NCBI RefSeq assembly: GCF_001423695.1
Contig: NZ_LMOZ01000002.1
Coordinates: forward strand, 372,658 to 436,657
Length of the DNA stretch: 64,000 bases
DNA from: Leifsonia sp. Leaf336
GTDB lineage: Bacteria > Actinomycetota > Actinomycetes > Actinomycetales > Microbacteriaceae
Reading direction: 5' to 3'
The notes under the pieces are model-generated. The model was not told the origin of the DNA. It was given only the letters and a program-made list of their open reading frames with translations, and did no database searches. Shown here in pieces: positions 7,471 to 16,247 of the stretch. Positions within the stretch are counted from its first letter, which is position 1. Each line of letters opens with the position of its first letter. Both the position numbers and the translations under genes were made by a program.

Positions 7471-8901
7471 ATGACCGACCAGGTTTCCGTGGAGCAGGGG
7501 AACGCCGAGCTGGCGTCGGAAGCGTATGTCGTGGGCTTCCCGCTCGTGTTCGATCTCGAGCAGGTCGACCGCTTCACGCGGGAGGGGCTCGGAGCCGTGC
7601 CGCCGACGCCGTACAACGCGTTCGGCCACGCGCGGGTGCTCGCCGGCCCTGAGACCGAGTTCGTGTCCGTCAACAACGACACCGTCTACTCGATCGCGCA
7701 GCTCGACCTGGGCGTCGGGCCGCTGCTGCTCGAGGTCCCCGCCGTCGGCGACCGCTACTACGTGCTGCAGTTCGTCGACGCATGGACGGAGAACTTCGCC
7801 TACGTCGGCACGCGTGCCACCGATTCCGATGCCGGCCGGTTCCTGCTTGTCCCGCCGGAGTGGGAGGGCGAGGAGGCCGACGCGGCCGGCGACGGTGCGA
7901 CCGTCATCCGGTTCCCGACTCGGATCGGCACGATCGTCGGCCGCTGGGCGGTCGCGGGGGAGGACGACCTCCCCGCCGTTCACGCCCTCCAGGACGCCCT
8001 GACGCTGACGCAGACCCGCGAATCGTTCGCCCCTCCCGCCGGTGTTCCGGAGGTCGAGGCCGGGCCGAGCGAGGCGCTCACCTTCTTCGAGCGGATGCGC
8101 GTGTGGTCGCGGGAGTTCCCGCCCGCGGACCACGACCGGCTCGCGCTCGCGAGCTACGACTCGATCGGGCTCACCGGCTCCACACCCATCGCGGACCTCG
8201 CCGACGACGTCCGCCAGGCGCTGGAGGAGGGCTACGCCGTCGGCAAGCAGGCCCTGGAGTCGGCCCTGCACACGGCCATCCCCGTGGTCGACGGCTGGCA
8301 GGCCAACCTCCACGTCTTCGACTACAACGTCGACTTCTTCGAGGTGGGCGCCCTCGACAGCCCCGCCTGGCAGCTCACCGACCCCACCACCCGCTACGCG
8401 CACCGCGCCGCGGCCGCCCTCGGCGGGCTCTGGGGCAACCACGGGTACGAGGCCGCGTATTTCCCCACCTACGTCGACGCCGACGGGGAGGCCCTCACCG
8501 GCGACCACGAGTACCGCCTGCGCCTGAACCCCACCCCGCCCGTGGGCGCGTTCTGGTCGATCACGATGTACGACCTCCCGCACTACTACCTGGTCGACAA
8601 CCCGATCGGGCGCTACTCGCTGGGCGACCGCACGCCCGGGATCGTCTACGACGACGACGGCGGGCTGACCATCACGATGAGCGCCGACCGCCCGGCCGAC
8701 GCGACCGCCGCGGCCAACTGGCTCCCCTCCCCGCGAGGCGCGTTCCGGCCGCTGCTACGGCTGTACGCGCCGGGTCCGGCCGTCCTCGACGGCAGCTATC
8801 GGCTCTCGCCGATCGAGCGGGTCGCGACAGCGGCCGACGCAGACCACCAAGACTACGAAAACCACGACCACACACCGCCGATCGACGAGGAGACCCGCTG
8901 A
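7471..8901 (+). CDS. DUF1254/DUF1214 domain protein
   Basis: A 476-residue protein with the DUF1254 region first (about 10-170: EAYVVGFPLVFDLEQVDRFT, NNDTVYSIAQLDL, YYVLQFVDAWTENFAYVG) and the DUF1214 region at the end (about 340-455: TPPVGAFWSITMYDLP, DNPIGRYSLGD). The family is widespread and its biochemistry is not settled. No signal peptide is seen, so it is probably cytoplasmic. ATG 7471 is chosen over ATG 7441 because GAGGTG precedes it. It lies just upstream of pta (two-base gap), so it could be cotranscribed with the acetate genes. Confidence 0.82.
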   Translation: MTDQVSVEQGNAELASEAYVVGFPLVFDLEQVDRFTREGLGAVPPTPYNAFGHARVLAGPETEFVSVNNDTVYSIAQLDLGVGPLLLEVPAVGDRYYVLQFVDAWTENFAYVGTRATDSDAGRFLLVPPEWEGEEADAAGDGATVIRFPTRIGTIVGRWAVAGEDDLPAVHALQDALTLTQTRESFAPPAGVPEVEAGPSEALTFFERMRVWSREFPPADHDRLALASYDSIGLTGSTPIADLADDVRQALEEGYAVGKQALESALHTAIPVVDGWQANLHVFDYNVDFFEVGALDSPAWQLTDPTTRYAHRAAAALGGLWGNHGYEAAYFPTYVDADGEALTGDHEYRLRLNPTPPVGAFWSITMYDLPHYYLVDNPIGRYSLGDRTPGIVYDDDGGLTITMSADRPADATAAANWLPSPRGAFRPLLRLYAPGPAVLDGSYRLSPIERVATAADADHQDYENHDHTPPIDEETR

Positions 8902-8903
8902 CC

Positions 8904-11042
8904 GTGGCCCGTTCGCTCTACATCACCTCCGCGGAGGGGCACACCGGCAAGTCGACCGTCGCCCTCGGCGTGCTCGAGTCGCTCCGACACTCCGTCGAAC
9001 GCGTCGCCGTCTTCCGGCCGATCGCCCGCTCGGCCGTCGAACGCGACTACGTGCTGGAGCTGCTGCTCGACCGGGTGACCGCCGAGATTAGCTACGAGGA
9101 GGCGATCGGCGTCACCTACGACGACGTGCACGCCGACGCCGACGCGGCTCTCGGCGAGATCGTGCGTCGTTTCCGTCAGGTGGAAGCTCGCAGCGATGCC
9201 GTCGTGATCCTCGGCTCCGACTACACCGACGTCAGCAGCCCCACCGAGCTCGGCTACAACGCGCGCATCGCTGCCAACCTCGGCGCTCCGGTGCTGCTGG
9301 TGCTGGGAGGCCGGATCGGCCAGGGGCTCGGCGAACGACTGGGCCAGGCCGAACCGCGCTCGCCGGAGGAGATGCGCCAGCTCGCGGAACTCGCGCTCGC
9401 CGAGCTGCGGCAGGAGCACGCCGGTGTCGTCGGCGTCGTCGCGAACCGCGCGGACGCCGACCACCTCGACGCGATCGTCACGGCCGTCGGCTCCGCCGTG
9501 CGGGCGGCCGGCGCCGCCGTCGCCTCGGGTCCTGACCTTCCGCCGGTCTGGGCGATCCCGGAGGACGCCTTCCTGGTGGCGCCGAGCATCCGGTCGATCA
9601 TGGAGGCCACAGGCGGCGCCCTGATCGCGGGTGATGGGACGCTGCTGGCGCGCGAGGCGCTCGGCGTCGTCGTCGCGGGCATGTCGATGAACAACGTGCT
9701 CCCGCGCCTCGTGGAGAGCTCGGTCGTGGTGGTGCCAGGGGACCGCACCGAAGTGCTGCTCGCGGTGCTGATGGCGAACGCGTCGGGCACGTTCCCCTCG
9801 ATCTCCGGAATCGTCCTGAACGGCGGGTTCGACCTCCCCGAGCCGATCGAGCGGCTGCTGGCCGGGTTGCGCTCGCCGCTTCCCATCGTGCGGACCGGCC
9901 TGGACACTTACGAGACGATCGTGCGCATCACCCGCGCGCGCGGGCGCTTCGCGGCGGACTCGCAGCGCAAGTACGACACCGCGCTCGCCCTGTTCGAGCG
10001 GCACGTCGACGCCGACGAGCTCCTCGCCCGGCTCGACGTCTCGCGGCACCAGGTGGTCACGCCGCTCATGTTCGAGTACGACCTCATCGAGCGCGCCCGC
10101 GCCGCCGACAAGCACATCGTGCTGCCGGAGGGCGAAGACGATCGGGTCCTGCGCGCCGCGGCGACGCTGCTGTCGCGCGGGGTCGCGCGGCTCACGATCC
10201 TCGGCGAGCCCTTCGAGGTGCGGTCGCGCGCGATCGAGCTCGGCCTCGACCTCAGCAGGGCGGAGGTGCTCAGTCCGTTCGACGACGTGCTGCGGCTGCG
10301 CTTCGCGAACGAGTACGCGAAGCTGCGCGCCCATAAGGGGATCACGGTCGACCAGGCCGCGGACACCGTCACCGACGCCTCCTATTTCGGCACGATGATG
10401 GTGCACCTCGGTCTCGCCGACGGCATGGTCTCCGGGGCGGCGCACACGACGGCCCACACCATCCGGCCCGCGTTCGAGATCATCAAGACGCGGCCGGGCG
10501 TGTCCGTCGTGTCGAGCGTGTTCCTGATGGCGCTTGCCGACCGGGTGCTCGTCTACGGCGACTGCGCGGTCGTCCCCGATCCGACCTCCGAGCAGCTCGC
10601 CGACATCGCGGTGTCGTCCGCGCGCACGGCCGAGCAGTTCGGGATCGAGCCGCGCGTGGCGATGCTGTCGTACTCGACCGGCGACTCAGGCGCGGGGGCC
10701 GACGTCGACAAGGTGCGCACAGCGACCGAGCTGGTCCGCGAGCGTGAGCCGCAGCTCGCCGTCGCCGGCCCGATCCAGTACGACGCGGCCGCCGACGCCG
10801 CTGTCGGGGCCGCGAAGATGCCCGGCTCGGAGGTCGCGGGCCGGGCGACGGTGTTCATCTTCCCCGACCTCAACACCGGCAACAACACCTACAAAGCGGT
10901 GCAGCGGAGCGCGGGCGCGGTCGCGATCGGCCCGGTGCTGCAGGGCCTCCGCAAGCCGATCAACGACCTCTCGCGCGGCGCGACCGTCGAGGACATCGTC
11001 GACACCGTCGCGATCACGGCGATCCAGGCGGCGCTCTCATGA
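8904..11042 (+). CDS. pta: Phosphate acetyltransferase, long form
   Basis: Pta converts acetyl-CoA and phosphate to acetyl phosphate and CoA. The 712 residues match the long, three-domain form: an N-terminal P-loop domain of the dethiobiotin-synthetase type (EGHTGKSTVALGV, residues 11-23), a DRTGG regulatory domain (about 215-330, GDGTLLAREALGVVVAGMSM) and the catalytic PTA_PTB domain (about 385-705, HIVLPEGEDDRVLRAA, DGMVSGAAHTTA, GPIQYDAA, FPDLNTGN). The GTG start two bases after the previous stop fits the conserved N-terminus ARSLYITSAEG. The stop overlaps ackA by ATGA, giving tight coupling of the two acetate-pathway enzymes. Confidence 0.95.
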   Translation: MARSLYITSAEGHTGKSTVALGVLESLRHSVERVAVFRPIARSAVERDYVLELLLDRVTAEISYEEAIGVTYDDVHADADAALGEIVRRFRQVEARSDAVVILGSDYTDVSSPTELGYNARIAANLGAPVLLVLGGRIGQGLGERLGQAEPRSPEEMRQLAELALAELRQEHAGVVGVVANRADADHLDAIVTAVGSAVRAAGAAVASGPDLPPVWAIPEDAFLVAPSIRSIMEATGGALIAGDGTLLAREALGVVVAGMSMNNVLPRLVESSVVVVPGDRTEVLLAVLMANASGTFPSISGIVLNGGFDLPEPIERLLAGLRSPLPIVRTGLDTYETIVRITRARGRFAADSQRKYDTALALFERHVDADELLARLDVSRHQVVTPLMFEYDLIERARAADKHIVLPEGEDDRVLRAAATLLSRGVARLTILGEPFEVRSRAIELGLDLSRAEVLSPFDDVLRLRFANEYAKLRAHKGITVDQAADTVTDASYFGTMMVHLGLADGMVSGAAHTTAHTIRPAFEIIKTRPGVSVVSSVFLMALADRVLVYGDCAVVPDPTSEQLADIAVSSARTAEQFGIEPRVAMLSYSTGDSGAGADVDKVRTATELVREREPQLAVAGPIQYDAAADAAVGAAKMPGSEVAGRATVFIFPDLNTGNNTYKAVQRSAGAVAIGPVLQGLRKPINDLSRGATVEDIVDTVAITAIQAALS

Positions 11043-12232
11043 GCGCCGTGCTGGTGGTCAACAGCGGCTCGTCGTCGCTCAAGTACCAGCTGATCGACGC
11101 CGGGAGCGAGGAGGCGCTGGCCTCCGGGCTGATCGAACGGATCGGCGAGGCGTCCGGGCACATCCGGCACACCGGCCCGCGCGGACGCTGGGAGACCACT
11201 CTCGCGATCCCGGACCACACGGCGGCGTTCCGGGTGATGCTCGACGCGTTCGAGACGGAGGGGCCGAGCCTCGACGAGAACCCGCTGGCCGCGGTCGGTC
11301 ACCGGGTGGTCCACGGCGGCAAGCGCTTCTTCGAGCCGACGATCGTGACCCCGCTGGTCGAGATCAACATCGAGGACCTCTCCGACCTCGCGCCCCTGCA
11401 CAACCCCGCCAACCTGCAGGGCATCCGCGCGGCGGAGGCGGCCTTCCCCGACGTGCAGCACGTCGCGGTCTTCGACACCGCCTTCCACCAGACGCTCGCG
11501 CCGGAGGCCTACACCTACGCGATCGACGCGGCGCTCGCCGACAAGCACCGGGTGCGCCGCTACGGCTTCCACGGCACCTCGCACAAGTACGTGTCCGAGG
11601 CGGCGGCGGAGTTCCTCGGCCGTCCGCTCGGCGAGCTGAAGCAGATCGTCCTCCACCTCGGCAACGGTGCGTCGGCGTGCGCGGTCGATGGAGGCCGGTC
11701 GGTCGACACCTCCATGGGGATGACGCCGCTGGAGGGTCTCGTGATGGGCACCCGCTCCGGCGACCTCGACCCTGCGGTGCTCGTGCACCTGGCGCGCCGC
11801 GCCGGCCTCGGGATCGACGATCTCGACGAACTGCTCAACCGGCGCAGCGGGCTGCTCGGGCTCTCCGGCCACGGCGACATGCGCGACGTCAGGCACGCCG
11901 CGGAGTCGGGGGATGCCGCAGCACGGCTGGCTCTCGACACGACCGTGCACCGGCTCAAGCACTACATCGGCGCCTACACCGCACTGCTCGGCGGCCTCGA
12001 CGTCCTGACGTTCACCGCGGGCATCGGCGAGAACGACGGGAGGCTGCGCGCCGAGGTCTGCGCAGGCCTGGAGGTGCTGGGCATCCGGCTCGATCCCGAG
12101 CGCAACGCCGCCGCGTCGGGCGAGGCCAGACGGATCTCCGCCGACGACTCCCGCGTGACCGTGCTCGTCGTCCCCACCGACGAGGAGCTCGAGATCGCGC
12201 GCCAGTCCCTGCAGGCGGTCGGCGCGGGCTGA
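11039..12232 (+). CDS. ackA: Acetate kinase
   Basis: AckA converts acetyl phosphate and ADP to acetate and ATP, or the reverse. At 397 residues it has the usual length. Both family signatures are visible: VLVVNSGSSSLKYQLID at the N-terminus and HRVVHGGKRFFEPTIV near residue 85, plus FDTAFHQT, RRYGFHGTSHKYV and the phosphate/ATP region LHLGNGASACAVDGG and FTAGIGENDGRLR. It is translationally coupled to pta. The first lipoprotein of the tandem trio starts 14 bases after its stop, so all five genes may form one transcript. Confidence 0.96.
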   Translation: MSAVLVVNSGSSSLKYQLIDAGSEEALASGLIERIGEASGHIRHTGPRGRWETTLAIPDHTAAFRVMLDAFETEGPSLDENPLAAVGHRVVHGGKRFFEPTIVTPLVEINIEDLSDLAPLHNPANLQGIRAAEAAFPDVQHVAVFDTAFHQTLAPEAYTYAIDAALADKHRVRRYGFHGTSHKYVSEAAAEFLGRPLGELKQIVLHLGNGASACAVDGGRSVDTSMGMTPLEGLVMGTRSGDLDPAVLVHLARRAGLGIDDLDELLNRRSGLLGLSGHGDMRDVRHAAESGDAAARLALDTTVHRLKHYIGAYTALLGGLDVLTFTAGIGENDGRLRAEVCAGLEVLGIRLDPERNAAASGEARRISADDSRVTVLVVPTDEELEIARQSLQAVGAG

Positions 12233-12245
12233 GGGCGGGTGCGGC

Positions 12246-13622
12246 ATGCGGCGGCGCGGCGACGAAGCCGAGCGGGACGGACGGCCCACCCGGGTGGCCT
12301 CCCTGCGCACCGCTGCCGCGGCGGCCGTCGTCGCGGGGCTCGCCCTGGTCGCCGCGCTGAGCGGGTGCGCGACCGTCGAGGGCCCTGCCGGGCCGAGGTT
12401 CGTCACCCCGCCGCTGATCCGGTTCAGCTCCGTGCTGTGGCCGGTGCCGCTGCAACTGGTCGGGGCGCAGCCCGGGACGCGGCTGCGGATCACGGCCTCC
12501 CTCACCTCGGCGCGCGGCACCTGGACGTCGGGAGCCACCTACGACGTCGGCGGTGACGGCACGATCGACTTCGCGCACGACCGGCCGCAGCTCGCGCCGT
12601 TCACGCAGCCGGACTCCGCCGGCCTGTTCTGGTCGCTGCGCGGCCCGTCGCTCGGCCCGGTGGAGCTCGCCCGGCAGTGGATGCGTGACACCAGTCCCGT
12701 GACGCTCACGGCGGCCGACGGGGATCGCGTCGTCGCCCGCCGGACGTTCCGGCTCCAGGGCCTCGGCGCCGCCGCGCGCTCCGACACGGTCTATACGCAC
12801 GACCTGGCCCCGGACGGCGTCGGCAGCCAGCCGCCACCGCACGAGACGCACGAGGACGAGCCGATCGGCACCTTCTGGAGCGCGGCCTCCATCGAGCGCC
12901 CGACCGGGCCGGCCGTGCTGATGTTCGACGACCCGTCGCCCGGGGCGTCGTCGGCGTTCACGGCTCCGGTGCTCTCGCAGTTCGGGGCGTCGGTGTTCGT
13001 CATCCCCGTCGGCTCGCCCGACGGCGTGCACGTCTCGACCGTGATCGACAGCGGCACGGTGTCCGCGGTGCTCGAGTGGATGCACCACCGCGTCGGCGTC
13101 GACCCGCGGCACATCTTCGTCTACGGAACGGGAGCGTCCGAGCAGCTGGCGGTCTGGGCCGCGACGACCTTCCCGAAGCAGCTGCACGGACTGTTCGCCG
13201 GCGGCGGCGCGTCATCGTTGCTGTGCCTGGCCGGGTCGAGCGCGTCACCCGTCTTCGCCGGGAGCGTCGGGCTGCCCTGCGAGCGCGAACCCGGGCCGGC
13301 GGTCGCTCCTCCCTCGCTGCAGGAGGCCGCAGGCCCGGTCGTGCTGATCTGCGGCCGCGACGACGCGGTGTACCCGCGCGCCTGCGACGACCTCCAGGCA
13401 CTCGCGCGCACCCGCACGCTGCGCGCCGGCGACCAGTTGCTCCCGGAAGCCCGTGCGGCCCACGCCGTCGCGGTTCCGCCGGGGCTCCCGATCGCGCTGC
13501 CGATCGACGGCGGGTCATCCGGGGCAGGCGCGACCGGCGTCGACGCGCAGGCGACGCAGGGCGCGCGCATCGCGTTCTGGAACGCGGTGGGGCAGCAGCT
13601 GCTCCGGGCGGTGCTCTCATGA
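12246..13622 (+). CDS. Lipoprotein, BAAT/acyl-CoA thioesterase-like fold, copy 1
   Basis: First of three tandem paralogues. 458 residues: a long N-terminus, then a lipoprotein signal ending in LSGC with the lipidated Cys at 41. An immunoglobulin-like N-domain follows (about 60-180, including APFTQPDSAGLFWSLRGPS), then an alpha/beta hydrolase domain (about 215-455) resembling bile-acid-CoA:amino-acid N-acyltransferases and acyl-CoA thioesterases. The nucleophile elbow, about residues 294-299, reads GTGASE in place of G-x-S-x-G, so the catalytic Ser or Cys is missing, while a His is kept in RAAHAVAVPP. A binding or structural role at the outer membrane face is more likely than hydrolysis. It is coupled to copy 2 by ATGA. 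Confidence 0.78.
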   Translation: MRRRGDEAERDGRPTRVASLRTAAAAAVVAGLALVAALSGCATVEGPAGPRFVTPPLIRFSSVLWPVPLQLVGAQPGTRLRITASLTSARGTWTSGATYDVGGDGTIDFAHDRPQLAPFTQPDSAGLFWSLRGPSLGPVELARQWMRDTSPVTLTAADGDRVVARRTFRLQGLGAAARSDTVYTHDLAPDGVGSQPPPHETHEDEPIGTFWSAASIERPTGPAVLMFDDPSPGASSAFTAPVLSQFGASVFVIPVGSPDGVHVSTVIDSGTVSAVLEWMHHRVGVDPRHIFVYGTGASEQLAVWAATTFPKQLHGLFAGGGASSLLCLAGSSASPVFAGSVGLPCEREPGPAVAPPSLQEAAGPVVLICGRDDAVYPRACDDLQALARTRTLRAGDQLLPEARAAHAVAVPPGLPIALPIDGGSSGAGATGVDAQATQGARIAFWNAVGQQLLRAVLS

Positions 13623-14944
13623 CGCGGAGGCCGACCTGGAACAGACGGAGGCGAGCGGCGGTGGTGCTCGCGGCGGCAGCCGTGCTGTCGGCAGTGGCGG
13701 CGCTCTCCGGCTGCGTGCCCGCCCCTGCCGGCGGCGCGCAGATCGTCGTTGCGCGCTTCGGCAACGCCACGGCCGACCCGGTCGTCGTCTCGGTGACCGG
13801 CTTGCGACCGGGGCAGGACGTCGTCCTCACCGCTTCGGCGACCACCCTGGCGGGGGAGTGGAGGTCGCGGGCGCTGTACGCGGTGCCGCCGACCGGCATC
13901 GTCGACACCGCCTCCCAGCAGCCGATCACCGCGCCGTACGTGCGCCCGGACGCCGCTGCGCTGTTCTGGAGCATGAGCGGTCCCTCCGTGAGCCAGGCCG
14001 AGCTGGAACGCGCCTGGGCCGAGGGGCCCGTGCGCATCGCGCTGACCGCGCAGCAGCAGGGGGTTCAGGTCGCGACGACCGAGGTGCAGCGCTCGCCGCT
14101 GGCGTCGCAGAGTGTGGAACGCGACGTGAGCGTCGCCGATCTGACCAGGGACGCCGCGGCGGGCGACGCCGTCCCGCCCGCGACCGGGCCGGGCCTGCGC
14201 GTCGGGACCCTGTTCACTCCGCTGCCGACGCTCGTCCACCCGCGTCCGGGAGTGCTGCTGATCGACGGCGACGACGACGCGGCGTCCGGCGCATTCGCCG
14301 CGCGGAGGATCGCGGCCATCGGCTTCCCGGTGCTGACGCTGCCGGCGTTCGGACCCGAGGGGCAGCTCCCCGGATCGGCGGCGCTCTCGGTGCAGACCTT
14401 CGACGCCGCCCGCGCCTGGCTGTCGCGCCGGGCGGGCGTCGACCCCGACCGGATCGTCGTCTACGGCACGGGGCCCGCCGCTCCGATCGCGCTCTGGTTC
14501 GCCGCGAACGAGCCGGGAGCGGTCTACGGCGCCATCGCCGCCAGCGGCCCGACCGCGGGACTCTGCGCGTCGTCGTCGGGCGCGCCGACGCTGCTCGACG
14601 ACGGGCGACCGGTCCCGTGCGCCGACCCGTCCCGGACGCTCGCCGACACCCCGATCCTTCCGCTCAGCCGCATCCCGGGGCCCCTCCTGCTCGCCTGCGG
14701 AACCGCGGACGAGCTGCTCCCGTCCGCCTGCGACTGGACCAGCGCGGGCGCCGCGGCACGCGGGCCGCGCGCTGCGGGCGAGACGCTCTTCGCCGACGGT
14801 TCGGCGGACGAGCTGAGCGCGCCGCCGATGCTCCCGATCGGGCTGAGCGACCTGCCGCCGCAGACCGCGCAGGCGACGGAGGACGCGCGCGTGTCATTCT
14901 GGTCGCGGGTGACCGCACTGCTGGAGGGGGCGATCGGGCCGTGA
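13619..14944 (+). CDS. Lipoprotein, BAAT/acyl-CoA thioesterase-like fold, copy 2
   Basis: 441 residues, lipobox LSGC with Cys32. The layout follows copies 1 and 3: an N-terminal beta domain with LYAVPPTGIVDTASQ and APYVRPDAAALFWSM, then an alpha/beta hydrolase-like domain. It is the most degenerate of the three: the nucleophile elbow (about 282-287) reads GTGPAA and the region that holds the catalytic His in copy 3 reads ADGSADEL without His. It therefore looks like a non-catalytic paralogue. Both ends overlap its neighbours by four bases, so all three proteins are probably made together in fixed ratio. A possible heteromeric complex is inference only. Confidence 0.75.
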   Translation: MTRRPTWNRRRRAAVVLAAAAVLSAVAALSGCVPAPAGGAQIVVARFGNATADPVVVSVTGLRPGQDVVLTASATTLAGEWRSRALYAVPPTGIVDTASQQPITAPYVRPDAAALFWSMSGPSVSQAELERAWAEGPVRIALTAQQQGVQVATTEVQRSPLASQSVERDVSVADLTRDAAAGDAVPPATGPGLRVGTLFTPLPTLVHPRPGVLLIDGDDDAASGAFAARRIAAIGFPVLTLPAFGPEGQLPGSAALSVQTFDAARAWLSRRAGVDPDRIVVYGTGPAAPIALWFAANEPGAVYGAIAASGPTAGLCASSSGAPTLLDDGRPVPCADPSRTLADTPILPLSRIPGPLLLACGTADELLPSACDWTSAGAAARGPRAAGETLFADGSADELSAPPMLPIGLSDLPPQTAQATEDARVSFWSRVTALLEGAIGP

Positions 14945-16209
14945 ACACAGCACGGATCCGCACGATGCGCCGCCGCGTGCTCGCGGCGCTGGCCGGTGTC
15001 GCCCTCGCGGCGGTCGCGCTCGTCGGCTGCAGCTCTCAGACCGGTGCGGCGGGCCCGCGCTTCCAGCTCAGCGCGAACCCCACCCCTGTCTGGCAGCCGG
15101 TCGGCATCCGGGTCGTCGCCCTCCCTCCCGGCCAGCAGGTCACCATCCGCGCGGTACTGCGCCCCGGCGCGGTGTGGACCTCGCAGGCGGTGTACGCCGT
15201 GCCGGCCGACGGCGTGGTCGACCTGGCCAGGGACGTCCCGCTGGAGGCCCCGTTCACCGGGGCGGACGGGATGGGGCTGTTCTGGACTCTGCACAGCACC
15301 ACCGGTGAGGCGGCGACCTCGGACGTGACCTGGGGCGGCTCGTCGTTCTCGGTCGACCTCCAGGCGTCGGTCGGAGGCCGCCCGGTCGCGGAGACGCGCG
15401 TGCAGCGCACCGGCCTCTCCGCGGCGGCGCCGGCGCGTGCCGTGTTCGACGACGGGATCACGGGCGACTACTTCCAGCCCACGAGCTCGGCGGAGGGCGT
15501 GCGGCCGGGTGTCATCGTCTTCGACGGCACCGACCCCGGCTCGCGGACGGGCGTGCTCGCCGGGGCGACGCTCGCGGCGCTCGGCTTCCCGACGCTCGAC
15601 CTGTCGGCCTACGGGTCGGCCGGCCAGGTCGACCCGGTGCGCAGCTTCCCGGCCGAGCGGTTCCTCTCGGCACTGAGCTGGCTGCGGTCGCAGCCGGGCG
15701 TCGACGACCAGCGGATGTTCACGTTCGGCACCTCCCGCGGTGCGCAGCTCGCGCTCTGGGCGGCCGCGGCGTATCCCGGCACGGTGTACGGGGCGATCGC
15801 GCCGGGAGGCACGACCGGCCTGGTCTGCCCGTCGCCGGTGCCGAGCCCCACGGTGACGGTCGACGGCGCCTGGGTGCCCTGCACGACCGGCACCCACGAC
15901 CCCGCGCCCGCCGCCGTGCTCGACCTCCAGCGCATCCCCGGCCCGGTCGTGCTCGGCTGCGCCGGCCACGACGAAGAGCTCGCCAACGGCTGCGCGTGGC
16001 TCGACGCCGCGGCGGCCAAGCGGCCGCAGCGCGAGGGCGACGCCTACCTGCGCGCGCCGGACGCGACGCACCTTTTCTACCTGCCGCCCTACACGCCGCT
16101 GCTGCTGCCGGCGGGGTCCGCCGCGCAGCCGACGGAGCGGGCCAGGGAGGCCCTGTGGGCGGACATCCTCGCCGCGCTCACGGCTCCGTCGTCGGTACCG
16201 GGGCACTGA
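14941..16209 (+). CDS. Lipoprotein, BAAT/acyl-CoA thioesterase family, copy 3 with intact nucleophile
   Basis: 422 residues, GTG start overlapping the previous stop; lipobox LVGC with Cys30. The N-terminal domain (about 45-165, GPRFQLSANPTPVWQPVG, APFTGADGMGLFWTL) matches the acyl-CoA thioesterase/BAAT N-terminal family. The hydrolase domain carries a canonical elbow FGTSRGAQLAL with Ser near 265, and a C-terminal His near 378 in DATHLFYLPP, so this copy is predicted to be enzymatically active. Enzymes of this family transfer or hydrolyse acyl groups from thioesters. CoA is not expected outside the membrane, so the true acyl donor is unknown. Family placement is from motif pattern, not a search. 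Confidence 0.8.
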   Translation: MNTARIRTMRRRVLAALAGVALAAVALVGCSSQTGAAGPRFQLSANPTPVWQPVGIRVVALPPGQQVTIRAVLRPGAVWTSQAVYAVPADGVVDLARDVPLEAPFTGADGMGLFWTLHSTTGEAATSDVTWGGSSFSVDLQASVGGRPVAETRVQRTGLSAAAPARAVFDDGITGDYFQPTSSAEGVRPGVIVFDGTDPGSRTGVLAGATLAALGFPTLDLSAYGSAGQVDPVRSFPAERFLSALSWLRSQPGVDDQRMFTFGTSRGAQLALWAAAAYPGTVYGAIAPGGTTGLVCPSPVPSPTVTVDGAWVPCTTGTHDPAPAAVLDLQRIPGPVVLGCAGHDEELANGCAWLDAAAAKRPQREGDAYLRAPDATHLFYLPPYTPLLLPAGSAAQPTERAREALWADILAALTAPSSVPGH

Positions 16210-16232
16210 GGCCGATTGTCGGCGGCGGCAAG

Positions 16233-16247
16233 TAGCATGTGTGAGTG
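16233..16247 (+). promoter_or_regulatory. Leaderless promoter of dnaX
   Basis: TAGCAT (16233-16238) is followed by exactly six bases and then the GTG start at 16245, and no ribosome-binding sequence is present. This spacing puts transcription start on the first base of the start codon, as in many actinobacterial leaderless genes. Confidence 0.6.

Noticed and set aside
7782-8903. Plus-strand frame running through the DUF1254 gene into pta
   Set aside because: Its first part is an Arg/Gly-rich shadow of the DUF1254 gene. The pta protein begins at GTG 8904, where family-like sequence starts.
12246-14944. Pseudogene status for the first two BAAT-like lipoproteins
   Set aside because: Frames, lipoboxes and coupling are intact and codon use is normal. 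Active-site loss without frame damage fits retained non-catalytic proteins better.
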